A stretch of 6,392 nucleotides of DNA from Anaerolineae bacterium (GCA_020433785.1 JAGRCC010000057.1:1-6392), one strand, 5' to 3'. Shown: positions 1-6,206, counted from the stretch's first letter. A program made the numbers and translations. Notes: a model not told the origin generated them from the sequence alone.

Positions 1-184
1 TCCATTGTCTAGCTCCTTGAATTTGAGAGAGATGGGTTGGTGAGGATCTGAATGATAATAATCGTCCTAACTCCTAATCTCTCCCCTCCTCTCTATGGTT
101 GGTTAGTTAGTTTGTTGGTTGGTTGGTTGGTTGGTTGGTTAGTAGGTTGCTGATTTCTAGCCATCTAACAAACTAGCCAACAGA
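1..184. other. Non-coding left flank, downstream of the Clp-like gene
   Basis: No convincing reading frame is seen on either strand. The stretch has a purine-rich start, a pyrimidine-rich run at about 70-94, a tetranucleotide repeat at 97-148, and then three CTAG-containing blocks at about 158-189 (ctagcc, ctagcc, ctagc) spaced 10-16 bases apart. The Clp-like gene reads leftward into this stretch. I found no GC-rich hairpin followed by a T-run on that strand, so its transcription end is not explained by a standard intrinsic terminator inside the window. Confidence 0.6.
97..148. repeat. (GGTT)n tetranucleotide microsatellite
   Basis: Thirteen tetranucleotide units run from 97 to 148. Six perfect GGTT copies form the core (117-140). 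The flanking units are variants: two GGTT, two AGTT and one TGTT on the left, and AGTA and GGTT on the right. Regular GG pairs separated by TT could in principle form a two-tetrad G-quadruplex on the plus strand. The array lies about 40 bases beyond the stop codon of the leftward Clp-like gene, so that strand is transcribed as CCAA repeats if transcription reads through. A tandem array like this can change copy number by polymerase slippage, but no coding frame or promoter spacing here obviously depends on its length. Confidence 0.9.
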
Positions 185-2398
185 CTAGCTTTTAGATTTC
201 GATTGGACAAATTTCAGCCCGCCGTTTTTCTGTTTTTGGACTTTTAGAACCGTGCCCGGAGGCGGGTTTTCCTCCAAGAGAAAATCGGCTAAGGGTTCAC
301 GCAGATGTTTCTGAATAATCCGGCGCAGCGGCCGGGCGCCCCACTCCGGCCGATCATTTTGTTCCAACAGCCAAGTTTTAGCCGCTTCGGAAATGTCCAA
401 GGTCAAATCACGCTCGGCCACCAGCCGCTTCTCATTTTTCAGCAACAAATCCATAATATCACGTAGATTGTCGTCAGTGAGCAGGTGGAAGAAGATGATA
501 TCGTCGAGACGATTCAAAAATTCGGGCCGAAAATGCTCTTTGACGGCTTCTTCGGCAGCCTCGCGAGCGAAAGCTTCAGCCAGAGACGGATCCGCCAAGA
601 AGCGCCCGCCGATGTTACTGGTCATCAAAATGACGCACTCGCTGAAACTGACCGTGGTGCCTTTGCCGTCGGTTAGACGGCCTTCGTCCAAAACTTGCAG
701 CAAAACGTCGAAGACTTTGACATCGGCTTTTTCAATTTCATCAAACAGGACTACGCTGTACGGCCGCTCGCGAACAGCATCGGTTAGCTGCCCGCCGGCT
801 TCGTAGCCGACATAGCCCGGCGGCGATCCGATCAGCCGGTTGACGGCTGAGGATTCCATATATTCGCTCATATCCAGGGTGATGAGGGCATCTTCCGTGC
901 CAAACATAAATTCGGCCAGGGCTTTGGCCAGCTCCGTTTTACCGACCCCGGTCGGCCCCAGAAACATAAATGAGCCGATGGGCCGTTTGGGGTCTTTCAA
1001 ACCGACCCGGGCCATTTTAACGGCCCGGCTTAACGCCTCAACCGCTTCATTCTGGCCGATGATCCGTTTGTGGATGTGATCAGCCATGTTTTTGTATCGT
1101 TCGCGCTCATCGGCCTGCATGCTGGCGATGGGGATGCCGGTCAGCCGGCTGGCGGCCCGCATCACGTCGTCCACATCGAGCCGGCCGTCCTGCGCCACCT
1201 GCCCGCCTGAGTCGACTTCAACGTCAACCTTTAATTGGGCGCAGGCTCGATGGAGCAGGTGGACCGCGGCGCCGGGCAGTGGCTCGACCGTGTAGTATCG
1301 ACCGGCCAGCCGGGCTGTTTCCGTTAGGCTTTCGGGTGTAATTTTGATTTTATAGTCGGCTTCGAAGGCCGGGCCTAAAGTCTTGAGAATTTCGGTGGTT
1401 TCGGTCACGGTGGCCGGCGGCACCTTGAAAGGATGGGTGCGATCGGTTACCAAATTCAATTTCGATAATTTCGCGAACTGATCGTCGGTGGCGGTGCCGA
1501 TGATGGCCAGGTCGTTACCTAATAAGGCTTTTTGCAGCTCGTTAAACGCCAATTGAGAGCCGCCGTTGAAAAAGCGAATGATATCGGGCAGAAATAGAAC
1601 GCCGTTCTTGGCCGCCGCTAAACCGGCTTGCAGTACCGCGTAATCGTCGTCGACCAGCGCTTGCTCGTTGAGTTGAATGACGGATTTGACGCCGGTCGGC
1701 CCCTGGTTTTGCGCCAGTCGTTTTGCCAGCCCCAAAACCAGCGAGCGCTTACCAACCCCGGTCGGGCCAAGTAAGATGAGGTGGCGGTTGACGGTCATCG
1801 ACAGTAAATTGGTTAAATTAGCCAGCAAATCCGTACGTAGATAGATGGGCCCCAAACTGCCGCTTTTGGCTTTGGCCACCAAATCGACAAAGTTTAGACC
1901 ATCGACCACCACCGACGGGCTGGCCATTGTTTCGAGGATGGCCTGATAGGTGATGCCCCGTTTCGTCAGCAGCCAATGCGTACCGACCTTGATCTTAGAC
2001 ATAATGGCCAGCGCGTGAGCCGTGTTACACTGCTTTTTGCCCTGCGATTCGGCTAAGCTGAGGCCCTCATCGACAACCGTGAGAACTTCATCGCTAAGGG
2101 GAACCCGCTCGCCACGCTCGGCGACAAAATCAAATCGTTCATCCCGAACCTGCCGTTCGCTCGCCGTTCGCTCGACATCATAGACCAGGTTATTCCAATC
2201 AAACCCACGCTCACGGCTGAAGGTTTGTAGGAGTTGATAAGCTTCTGTATGGGGCAACTCTAAGAAAGCCTTGAGCAGCATTTCAGCCGTCATAACTTGC
2301 TTGCGTTTGGCCTTCATTAATGAGGCGGCTTTGTTGAGCGCCAGGGCGAGCTGATTGGACGGAATGCGTTTAGCCAGGGTGCCACGTTTTTCGGTCAA
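185..2398 (-). CDS. Clp/Hsp100-type AAA+ ATPase, divergent, two ATPase rings
   Basis: The 737-residue protein has the class I Clp/ClpB layout: an N-terminal Clp_N-like helical region (about 14-160), a first ATPase domain (about 185-390) and a second (about 443-710). The second is canonical: Walker A GPTGVGKT 481-488, pore loop GYVG 528-531, Walker B with D553 and E554, sensor 1 MTSN 592-595, arginine finger R630 and sensor 2 GAR 687-689. The first is degenerate: Walker A reads GPTGVGKR (R218 where Thr is usual), Walker B reads VLFLPD 267-272 (Pro-Asp instead of Asp-Glu), and the usual KYRGEFE-like pore loop is missing near 250. Only about 17 residues stand where ClpB or ClpC carry a middle domain. 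No LGF/IGL-type ClpP loop is seen between 596 and 622. The family unfolds or disaggregates proteins by threading them through a hexamer; here the second ring probably supplies the power, likely without ClpP or DnaK partnership (inference). The start is TTG, supported by GGAG seven bases upstream; no in-frame ATG lies between it and the upstream stop. Confidence 0.93.
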   Translation of the reverse strand: MTEKRGTLAKRIPSNQLALALNKAASLMKAKRKQVMTAEMLLKAFLELPHTEAYQLLQTFSRERGFDWNNLVYDVERTASERQVRDERFDFVAERGERVPLSDEVLTVVDEGLSLAESQGKKQCNTAHALAIMSKIKVGTHWLLTKRGITYQAILETMASPSVVVDGLNFVDLVAKAKSGSLGPIYLRTDLLANLTNLLSMTVNRHLILLGPTGVGKRSLVLGLAKRLAQNQGPTGVKSVIQLNEQALVDDDYAVLQAGLAAAKNGVLFLPDIIRFFNGGSQLAFNELQKALLGNDLAIIGTATDDQFAKLSKLNLVTDRTHPFKVPPATVTETTEILKTLGPAFEADYKIKITPESLTETARLAGRYYTVEPLPGAAVHLLHRACAQLKVDVEVDSGGQVAQDGRLDVDDVMRAASRLTGIPIASMQADERERYKNMADHIHKRIIGQNEAVEALSRAVKMARVGLKDPKRPIGSFMFLGPTGVGKTELAKALAEFMFGTEDALITLDMSEYMESSAVNRLIGSPPGYVGYEAGGQLTDAVRERPYSVVLFDEIEKADVKVFDVLLQVLDEGRLTDGKGTTVSFSECVILMTSNIGGRFLADPSLAEAFAREAAEEAVKEHFRPEFLNRLDDIIFFHLLTDDNLRDIMDLLLKNEKRLVAERDLTLDISEAAKTWLLEQNDRPEWGARPLRRIIQKHLREPLADFLLEENPPPGTVLKVQKQKNGGLKFVQSKSKS

Positions 2399-2410
2399 AA
2401 TTTTGCTCCA
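2396..2410 (-). promoter_or_regulatory. Ribosome binding site and TTG start of the Clp-like gene
   Basis: On the minus strand GGAG (complement of 2406-2409) sits seven bases before a TTG codon (complement of 2396-2398). In the same frame a TGA stop occurs around 2450, with no ATG or GTG between. The TTG is therefore the best start. The next in-frame ATG is residue 28, which would cut into the N-terminal domain. Confidence 0.75.
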
Positions 2411-2443
2411 GCCATATCTTTTGAGTAAATAAATATCATGGAC

Positions 2444-2473
2444 ATTATATCATACGGCACAACAGGCACACAA
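2444..2473 (-). promoter_or_regulatory. Extended -10 sigma-70 promoter for the Clp-like gene
   Basis: Read on the minus strand there is a perfect TATAAT (complement of 2444-2449) preceded by TGA, giving the extended -10 motif TGnTATAAT (2444-2452). An 18-base spacer leads to TTGTGT (2468-2473), a weak -35 matching TTG of TTGACA. Transcription would begin near 2437, giving a short leader of about 39 nt. A small dyad, AACAG at 2461-2465 and CTGTT at 2474-2478, flanks the -35 and could be an operator, but its arms are only five bases. No CIRCE element of the HrcA heat-shock type is present. Confidence 0.65.
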
Positions 2474-2502
2474 CTGTTTTTATGGGCGCATAACTCGCTT
2501 AG

Positions 2503-2531
2503 TTGACCGATTTCCCATTTACTGCTATAAT
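2503..2531 (+). promoter_or_regulatory. Strong sigma-70 promoter for the transporter genes
   Basis: TTGACC at 2503-2508 (five of six matches to TTGACA) is separated by exactly 17 bases from a perfect TATAAT at 2526-2531. The -10 is also preceded by TGC, the extended -10 form. Transcription would start near 2538. This is close to an ideal housekeeping promoter and agrees with the high expression expected of an abundant binding protein. It is arranged back to back with the leftward promoter at 2444-2473, with about 100 bases between the inferred start points. Confidence 0.82.
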
Positions 2532-2537
2532 CGGCCA

Positions 2538-2754
2538 AATTTGTTGCTAAGTCTTCAAACCTCAAGACCACGCTTTAAAAATTCTTTCCCACAAATCAAT
2601 GTCGACTTCTTGTGACATGAATGGCCACGATGCCGGCTCAAACTCAGAAAGGAGGAGACGAACTAGCAAATCTTACCCAAGTTTTGTTGAGTTTTTCGAT
2701 TGTAATTTTCAGAGTAAATCATTCAAATAATTAAAGAGGAGAAGTCAAATACGC
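2538..2754 (+). promoter_or_regulatory. Long untranslated leader of the binding-protein gene
   Basis: About 217 nt separate the inferred transcription start from the ATG at 2755, which is long for a bacterial gene. The leader contains two Shine-Dalgarno-like sites. AAAGGAGGAG (2648-2657) is the stronger but has no start codon at usable distance. AGAGGAG (2735-2741) lies 13 bases before the ATG and presumably serves it, although that spacing is long. A 43-codon frame runs from ATG 2599 to TAA 2728-2730, ending 24 bases before the gene, but it has no ribosome site of its own and contains the first purine-rich site. I saw no stem long enough to name a riboswitch or attenuator. Confidence 0.5.
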
Positions 2755-3975
2755 ATGAAGAAGAATGTAGTAATTTCAACTATTTTGCTGCTAGGATTAA
2801 GCCTTTTTTTGTCGGCCTGTGGGGGCGCCCCCGTGGTCGAAAAAGTCGTCACCGTTGAAGTAGAAAAAGTCGTGACTGAAGAAGTGGCGGATGAAGTTGA
2901 AGTGGCCACTGAAGTTGAAGAAGGCGCTGCCACCGAAGAAGCGATGGCTGAAGCCACCGAAGAGACTGCTGCCGAAGTAACGACTGAAGAAACGGCGGCC
3001 CCGGCGGCTCAAGCTGGCGGAAGCACCCTGTCCATTGTCAAAGATCGCGGCGTGCTGAATTGCGGTGGGAATGCGAGCGTACCCGGTTTTGGTTATCTTG
3101 ATCCCGATACCAATGAATTTGCCGGCTTTGATATTGATTTCTGCAAGGCCATTGCCGCCGCCGTTTTGGGCGACGCTGAAGCGCTCGAAGTTCGAGCCCT
3201 GACCGGGACCGACCGCTTTCCGGTACTGCAAGCCGGTGAAGTTGACGTCTTGGTTCGCAACACGACCTGGACGATTAGCCGCGACACGTCCTTGGGCTTC
3301 AACTTTGCCCCCGTTAACTTCTATGATGGGCAAGGGATGATGGTTCGGACCGACTCCGGCATCGAATCCCTGGCCGACCTAGACGGGGCTACCGTTTGCG
3401 TGCAGCAAGGGACCACCACTGAACGAAACCTGGCCGATGTGATGCGTGCTCTGGACGTAAACTATGAGCCGGTCGTTTTGGCCGACCAACCGGCCACTTT
3501 GGCCGCTTACGCCGAAGGTCGCTGCGATGGCTTCACCACCGACAAATCCGGTCTGGTTTCTTCACGAACGCAGTTACCTGATCCGGACGCTCACGTCATT
3601 TTAGAAGAAACGATGTCGAAAGAGCCGCTGGCTCCGGTGGTTCGCCACGGAGATGATCAGTGGTTTGATATTGTCAAGTGGGTCACGTTTGGCCTGATTG
3701 AAGCCGAAGAGTTGGGCATCACCTCAGCCAATGTTGAAGAAATGGCTTCCACCAGCGAAGATCCCGTCATCCGCAACCTGTTGGGGGTTGAAGGTGACTT
3801 AGGCCAAGGTTTGGGCCTTGACAATGACTTTATGGTCAAAGTCATCAGCCAAGTGGGCAACTACGGCGAAATTTATGAGCGCCATCTTGGACCTGATACC
3901 GTCTTCAAGTTAGAACGCGCACAGAACGCGTTATGGACTGAAGGCGGCCTAATGTACTCAATGCCGTTCCGTTAA
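2755..3975 (+). CDS. aapJ: General L-amino-acid-binding lipoprotein of an ABC importer (AapJ/BztA type)
   Basis: This is the extracytoplasmic binding component of a polar-amino-acid ABC importer. Residues 1-21 form a lipoprotein signal with lipobox LSAC, and C22 is the lipidated cysteine. A very acidic Glu/Val/Ala/Thr-rich tether fills about 25-90 and explains the length of 406 against roughly 340 in proteobacterial AapJ. The type II periplasmic-binding fold follows from about 91, with many AapJ hallmarks: RGVLNCG 98-104, FDIDFCKA 125-132, DRFPVLQAGEVDVL 153-166, RNTTWT 168-173, GTTTE 219-223, TTD 261-263, DDQWFDIVKW 300-309, GNYGEI 368-373 and NALWTEGGL 391-399. Cysteines C103, C130, C215 and C257 match the pattern for two disulfides. 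GTTTE and D263 are expected to hold the amino-acid carboxylate and amino groups. The gene follows a strong promoter and precedes its cognate permease after a hairpin. The start fixes an intact signal peptide. Confidence 0.95.
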   Translation: MKKNVVISTILLLGLSLFLSACGGAPVVEKVVTVEVEKVVTEEVADEVEVATEVEEGAATEEAMAEATEETAAEVTTEETAAPAAQAGGSTLSIVKDRGVLNCGGNASVPGFGYLDPDTNEFAGFDIDFCKAIAAAVLGDAEALEVRALTGTDRFPVLQAGEVDVLVRNTTWTISRDTSLGFNFAPVNFYDGQGMMVRTDSGIESLADLDGATVCVQQGTTTERNLADVMRALDVNYEPVVLADQPATLAAYAEGRCDGFTTDKSGLVSSRTQLPDPDAHVILEETMSKEPLAPVVRHGDDQWFDIVKWVTFGLIEAEELGITSANVEEMASTSEDPVIRNLLGVEGDLGQGLGLDNDFMVKVISQVGNYGEIYERHLGPDTVFKLERAQNALWTEGGLMYSMPFR

Positions 3976-3987
3976 AATTTATTGGGT

Positions 3988-4024
3988 AAATACAGCCCGG
4001 CAGCAGTGCCGGGCTGTATTTTTA
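3988..4024 (+). terminator. Intercistronic hairpin with U-run between binding protein and permease
   Basis: A perfect 15-bp stem (3988-4002 paired with 4007-4021) with core CAGCCCGGCA, a four-base loop GCAG and a terminal U-rich run gives an intrinsic-terminator shape only 13 bases after the aapJ stop. No promoter is apparent in the remaining 25 bases before the permease. It therefore probably acts as a leaky terminator or a 3' stabiliser, so that binding protein is made in excess over permease. This is a known arrangement in ABC importer operons; the degree of read-through cannot be judged from sequence. Confidence 0.85.
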
Positions 4025-4049
4025 GTCATAAACAGGATGAGGAGATAGA

Positions 4050-5732
4050 ATGGCATCAACGTCCCCAAACATTAAGCAAGAAGCATCCATTCCTTTTTGG
4101 CGAGATGTTCGCATTCTAGGCATAATCGGACAAATTATAGTCACGATGCTGGTGATTATTTTCTTCGCCTGGCTTATCAGCAACTTTATCGAAAATGCCG
4201 AAAATCAAGGCTTACAGGTAGGCTTTGATTTTCTTAACAGCACCGCTTCCTTTGATATTGCGGAGGGTATTGAATACGAAGCCACCGATACGTTCGGGCG
4301 GGCGCTGTGGGTGGGTGTGGTCAATACGATTCGGGTTTCCTTAATTGGAATTGTCCTCACCACACTTTTAGGCATCGTCGTCGGTATTGCCCGCCTGTCG
4401 AACAACTGGTTGATCAGTCGCATTGCCACCGTCTATATTGAAATTGTGCGAAACATTCCCCTTTTGGTTATACTGTTCTTTATCTATTTCGCCGTCATTC
4501 TAAAACTTCCCGCCGTCCGAGACAGCGCCCAATTTTTTGGTTTGCCGATTTATCTTAATAATCGAGGCATTGCCATTCCCGGCTTAACGGCCACCACCGG
4601 TTTTCCTATTTGGTTGGCCTTCATTATTTTGGGCGTTATTTTGGTTATGCTGCTATGGACCATTCAGAGCCGTCAGGAAGAGCAATCAGGCGAGCCACGA
4701 AATAAGTTGGGGACCGCTGTTTTTGCGTTTCTCATTGTAGTGTTTATTGGTTGGCTGGTTACAACCGCATTTGTGAGCGATCAGGCCATTATGGTCAGTA
4801 ACGCCAGCGGCATCGAGGGATTTGATGATTTTGAAGATGTCTATCTGGCCAGCTTGGATACCACGGCGCTTAGAGAGTCAGGGCTGAGCGCGAATACGGT
4901 AAATGGCCTAAACTCCACCGCCAGTATTGCGGCCTATCAAGCGGAGTTAAGATCCTTACTAGACTCAGGGACTCTAACAGATGCAGAGGTAGACATCGTC
5001 GAAACCCGGCTGAATATTCTTAACGATGGTGCGGTTAGACTGTGCGCCATAGAGGGTAGCGCCGCCGAAATCAATGCGGCCAGCCAGCTTCGACGGCGTA
5101 ATATTCCGGTTGATGTGAACGGCTCCGATAGTATGCGCCAGGCCGGCAGCGCTTATGCCGCCGGTGATTGTGATTTACTGGCCGGCACCCAGGCCGAATT
5201 GGCCGCCGAACGAACGATTCTAGAATCCCCAGACGCCCACGAGATTCAAAGGGTGTCTGTGCCGCCATTGGTGATGAATACACCGGCCCCAGCCGGATTT
5301 AATATTCAGGGCGGAGTTAAATTATCTCCGGAATTTGCGGCACTGTTGATTGGTCTGGTTATCTACACCGGTTCCTATGCGGCTGAAATTGTCCGAGCCG
5401 GTATTCTGGCCGTGTCCAAAGGCCAAACCGAAGCAGCCCGGGCATTAGGACTTAATGAAGTCCAGCGATTACGCCTGATTGTTTTACCCCAGGCCATGCG
5501 CGTGATTATTCCCCCCATGACCAGCCAATATCTCAACTTAACCAAAAACTCCAGTTTGGCGGTGGCTATCGGCTATCCTGACTTGGTCAGTGTCGGTAAT
5601 ACGGTGCTTAACCAATCCGGTTTTGCGGTTCAAGTGATTATCATTTTCATGGTATCATATTTGACGATTAGTCTATCCATTTCCACCTTCCTGAATTGGT
5701 ACAACAAAAAGGTGGCTCTGGTCGAGCGTTAA
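4050..5732 (+). CDS. aapQ: Amino-acid ABC importer permease (AapQ/BztB type) with large loop insertion
   Basis: This membrane-spanning subunit of a polar-amino-acid ABC importer has predicted membrane helices near 20-43, 89-114, 136-152, 186-205, 223-243, 428-447, about 497-515 and 525-548. Family hallmarks are VEIxRNIPLL-like IEIVRNIPLL (130-139), NNRGI (170-174), the cytoplasmic EAA coupling loop beginning EAARALG at 461-467 and ending with LP 479-480, QYLNLTKNSSLAVAIGYPDL (493-512) and the C-terminal WYNKKVALVER. Typical members have about 390-400 residues; this one has 560. The excess lies at about 243-420, a hydrophilic stretch between two membrane helices. Because the next helix leads into the cytoplasmic EAA loop, this stretch should face outside the cell. 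Residues 329-399 resemble part of the neighbouring binding protein. A good ribosome site TGAGGAG (4038-4044) lies five bases before the ATG. AapQ normally pairs with AapM and the ATPase AapP, neither of which follows in the window. Confidence 0.93.
   Translation: MASTSPNIKQEASIPFWRDVRILGIIGQIIVTMLVIIFFAWLISNFIENAENQGLQVGFDFLNSTASFDIAEGIEYEATDTFGRALWVGVVNTIRVSLIGIVLTTLLGIVVGIARLSNNWLISRIATVYIEIVRNIPLLVILFFIYFAVILKLPAVRDSAQFFGLPIYLNNRGIAIPGLTATTGFPIWLAFIILGVILVMLLWTIQSRQEEQSGEPRNKLGTAVFAFLIVVFIGWLVTTAFVSDQAIMVSNASGIEGFDDFEDVYLASLDTTALRESGLSANTVNGLNSTASIAAYQAELRSLLDSGTLTDAEVDIVETRLNILNDGAVRLCAIEGSAAEINAASQLRRRNIPVDVNGSDSMRQAGSAYAAGDCDLLAGTQAELAAERTILESPDAHEIQRVSVPPLVMNTPAPAGFNIQGGVKLSPEFAALLIGLVIYTGSYAAEIVRAGILAVSKGQTEAARALGLNEVQRLRLIVLPQAMRVIIPPMTSQYLNLTKNSSLAVAIGYPDLVSVGNTVLNQSGFAVQVIIIFMVSYLTISLSISTFLNWYNKKVALVER
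5034..5246 (+). other. Binding-protein-like segment inside the permease loop
   Basis: These bases encode permease residues 329-399. Aligned by eye, without gaps, to residues 212-282 of the AapJ protein encoded upstream, 21 of 71 positions are identical. Shared positions include C332/C215 and C374/C257 (42 apart in both), G336/G219, E340/E223, the AYAxGxCD signature 368-375 against 251-258, and PDAHxI 394-399 against 277-282. A DGA just before (326-328) also matches DGA 210-212 if a one-residue gap is allowed. The ligand-contact residues differ: GTTTE becomes GSAAE and D263 becomes T380. This corresponds to part of lobe II of a type II periplasmic-binding fold, so the segment is likely a non-binding structural relative. 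Nucleotide similarity is low, so any duplication is old. Confidence 0.6.
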
Positions 5733-5760
5733 TGTTCAAAATGACAGTAAGCTGGTTTGT

Positions 5761-5796
5761 AAAAAAGCTCAAGGTCGGCGACCTTGAGCTTTTTTT
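5761..5796. terminator. Strong intrinsic terminator after the permease, probably bidirectional
   Basis: A perfect 16-bp stem (5761-5776 with 5780-5795) has core GCTCAAGGTC, a three-base loop GGC, and a run of seven T at 5790-5796. An A-run at 5761-5766 supplies the matching U-run for leftward transcripts, so the structure can end transcription from both sides. It begins 29 bases after the permease stop and closes the visible transcription unit. The leftward coiled-coil frame described next ends inside this stem. Confidence 0.92.
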
Positions 5797-5898
5797 AATT
5801 TATCTTCGATGATGTTGGTTATTTCGAGATGGGCTTTCGCGCGCTCGGATTTCAACTTTTCCAATTCTTTTTTAATTTTTCAAATTCTGCGGCAAGTC

Positions 5899-6007
5899 TT
5901 CCAATTCTTTTTTAATTTTCAAATTTTGAATGAATGTTTCAAACAAAAGTTGCATATTTCCCAATTTTTCATGACATCTTCACAATTTTTGACGACATCT
6001 TCCAATT
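5899..6007. repeat. Direct repeat of about 110 bp, copy 1
   Basis: This copy matches 6061-6170 with four substitutions and one single-base indel by eye (about 95% identity), offset 162-163 bases. It begins with the block CCAATTCTTTTTTAA and ends in TGACGACATCTTCCAATT. The same opening block also occurs at 5861, 6002 (with CC for CT) and 6063, so the repeat is part of a family of related, partly deleted units. Confidence 0.9.
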
Positions 6008-6060
6008 CCTTTTTAATTTTTCAAATAAAAAATGCACATTTCCCAATTCTGCATGACATC

Positions 6061-6170
6061 TTCCAATTCTTTTTTAAGCTTTCAAATTCTGAATGAATGT
6101 TTCAAACAAAAGTTGCATGTTTCCCAATTTTTCATGACATCTTCACAATTTTTGATGACATCTTCCAATT
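6061..6170. repeat. Direct repeat of about 110 bp, copy 2
   Basis: This is the partner of the copy at 5899-6007. The 61-base unit between them (6000-6060) looks like the same repeat with an internal deletion that removes the TGAATGAATGTTTCAAAC section. On the right this copy runs directly into the 21-bp array. High identity between copies points to recent duplication or gene conversion. Confidence 0.9.
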
Positions 6171-6206
6171 TTTGAGGACATCTTCACGTTTTTTGAGAAC
6201 ATATTC
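6124..6206. repeat. Tandem 21-bp repeat (seven-codon units)
   Basis: Four head-to-tail units lie at 6124-6144, 6145-6165, 6166-6185 (20 bases, one missing) and 6186-6206. Each follows the pattern CAATTTTTGATGACATCTTC with small changes. Two further units of the same type are at 5961-5981 and 5982-6002 inside copy 1 of the long repeat. A 21-base period equals one coiled-coil heptad, which is why I read the array as coding in origin on the minus strand. Confidence 0.85.

Noticed and set aside
393..1295. Rightward open frames opposite the Clp-like gene
   Set aside because: They are antisense shadows of strongly conserved AAA+ motifs read on the minus strand and have no coherent domain content.
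2461..2478. AACAG / CTGTT dyad over the leftward -35 as a regulator operator
   Set aside because: The arms are only five bases and match no known heat-shock operator (not CIRCE); such dyads arise often by chance.
2599..2730. 43-codon frame in the aapJ leader as a real small gene
   Set aside because: No ribosome site precedes its ATG, its composition is not protein-like, and it contains the purine-rich AAAGGAGGAG as AGG/AGA codons. Kept only as an observation.
2745..3333. Leftward open frames opposite the start of aapJ, one rich in Phe and Gly
   Set aside because: They mirror the Glu/Val-rich tether codons of aapJ; the sense strand has a clear lipoprotein signal and binding-protein motifs.
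5861..6082. A AAA AAG slippery heptamers on the minus strand suggesting programmed -1 frameshifting
   Set aside because: At the copy near 5861-5873 a -1 shift would indeed join KLKK to ELEK, but the upstream frame is closed by a stop a few codons earlier and no start codon or stimulatory structure was seen. Simple slippage mutation explains it better.
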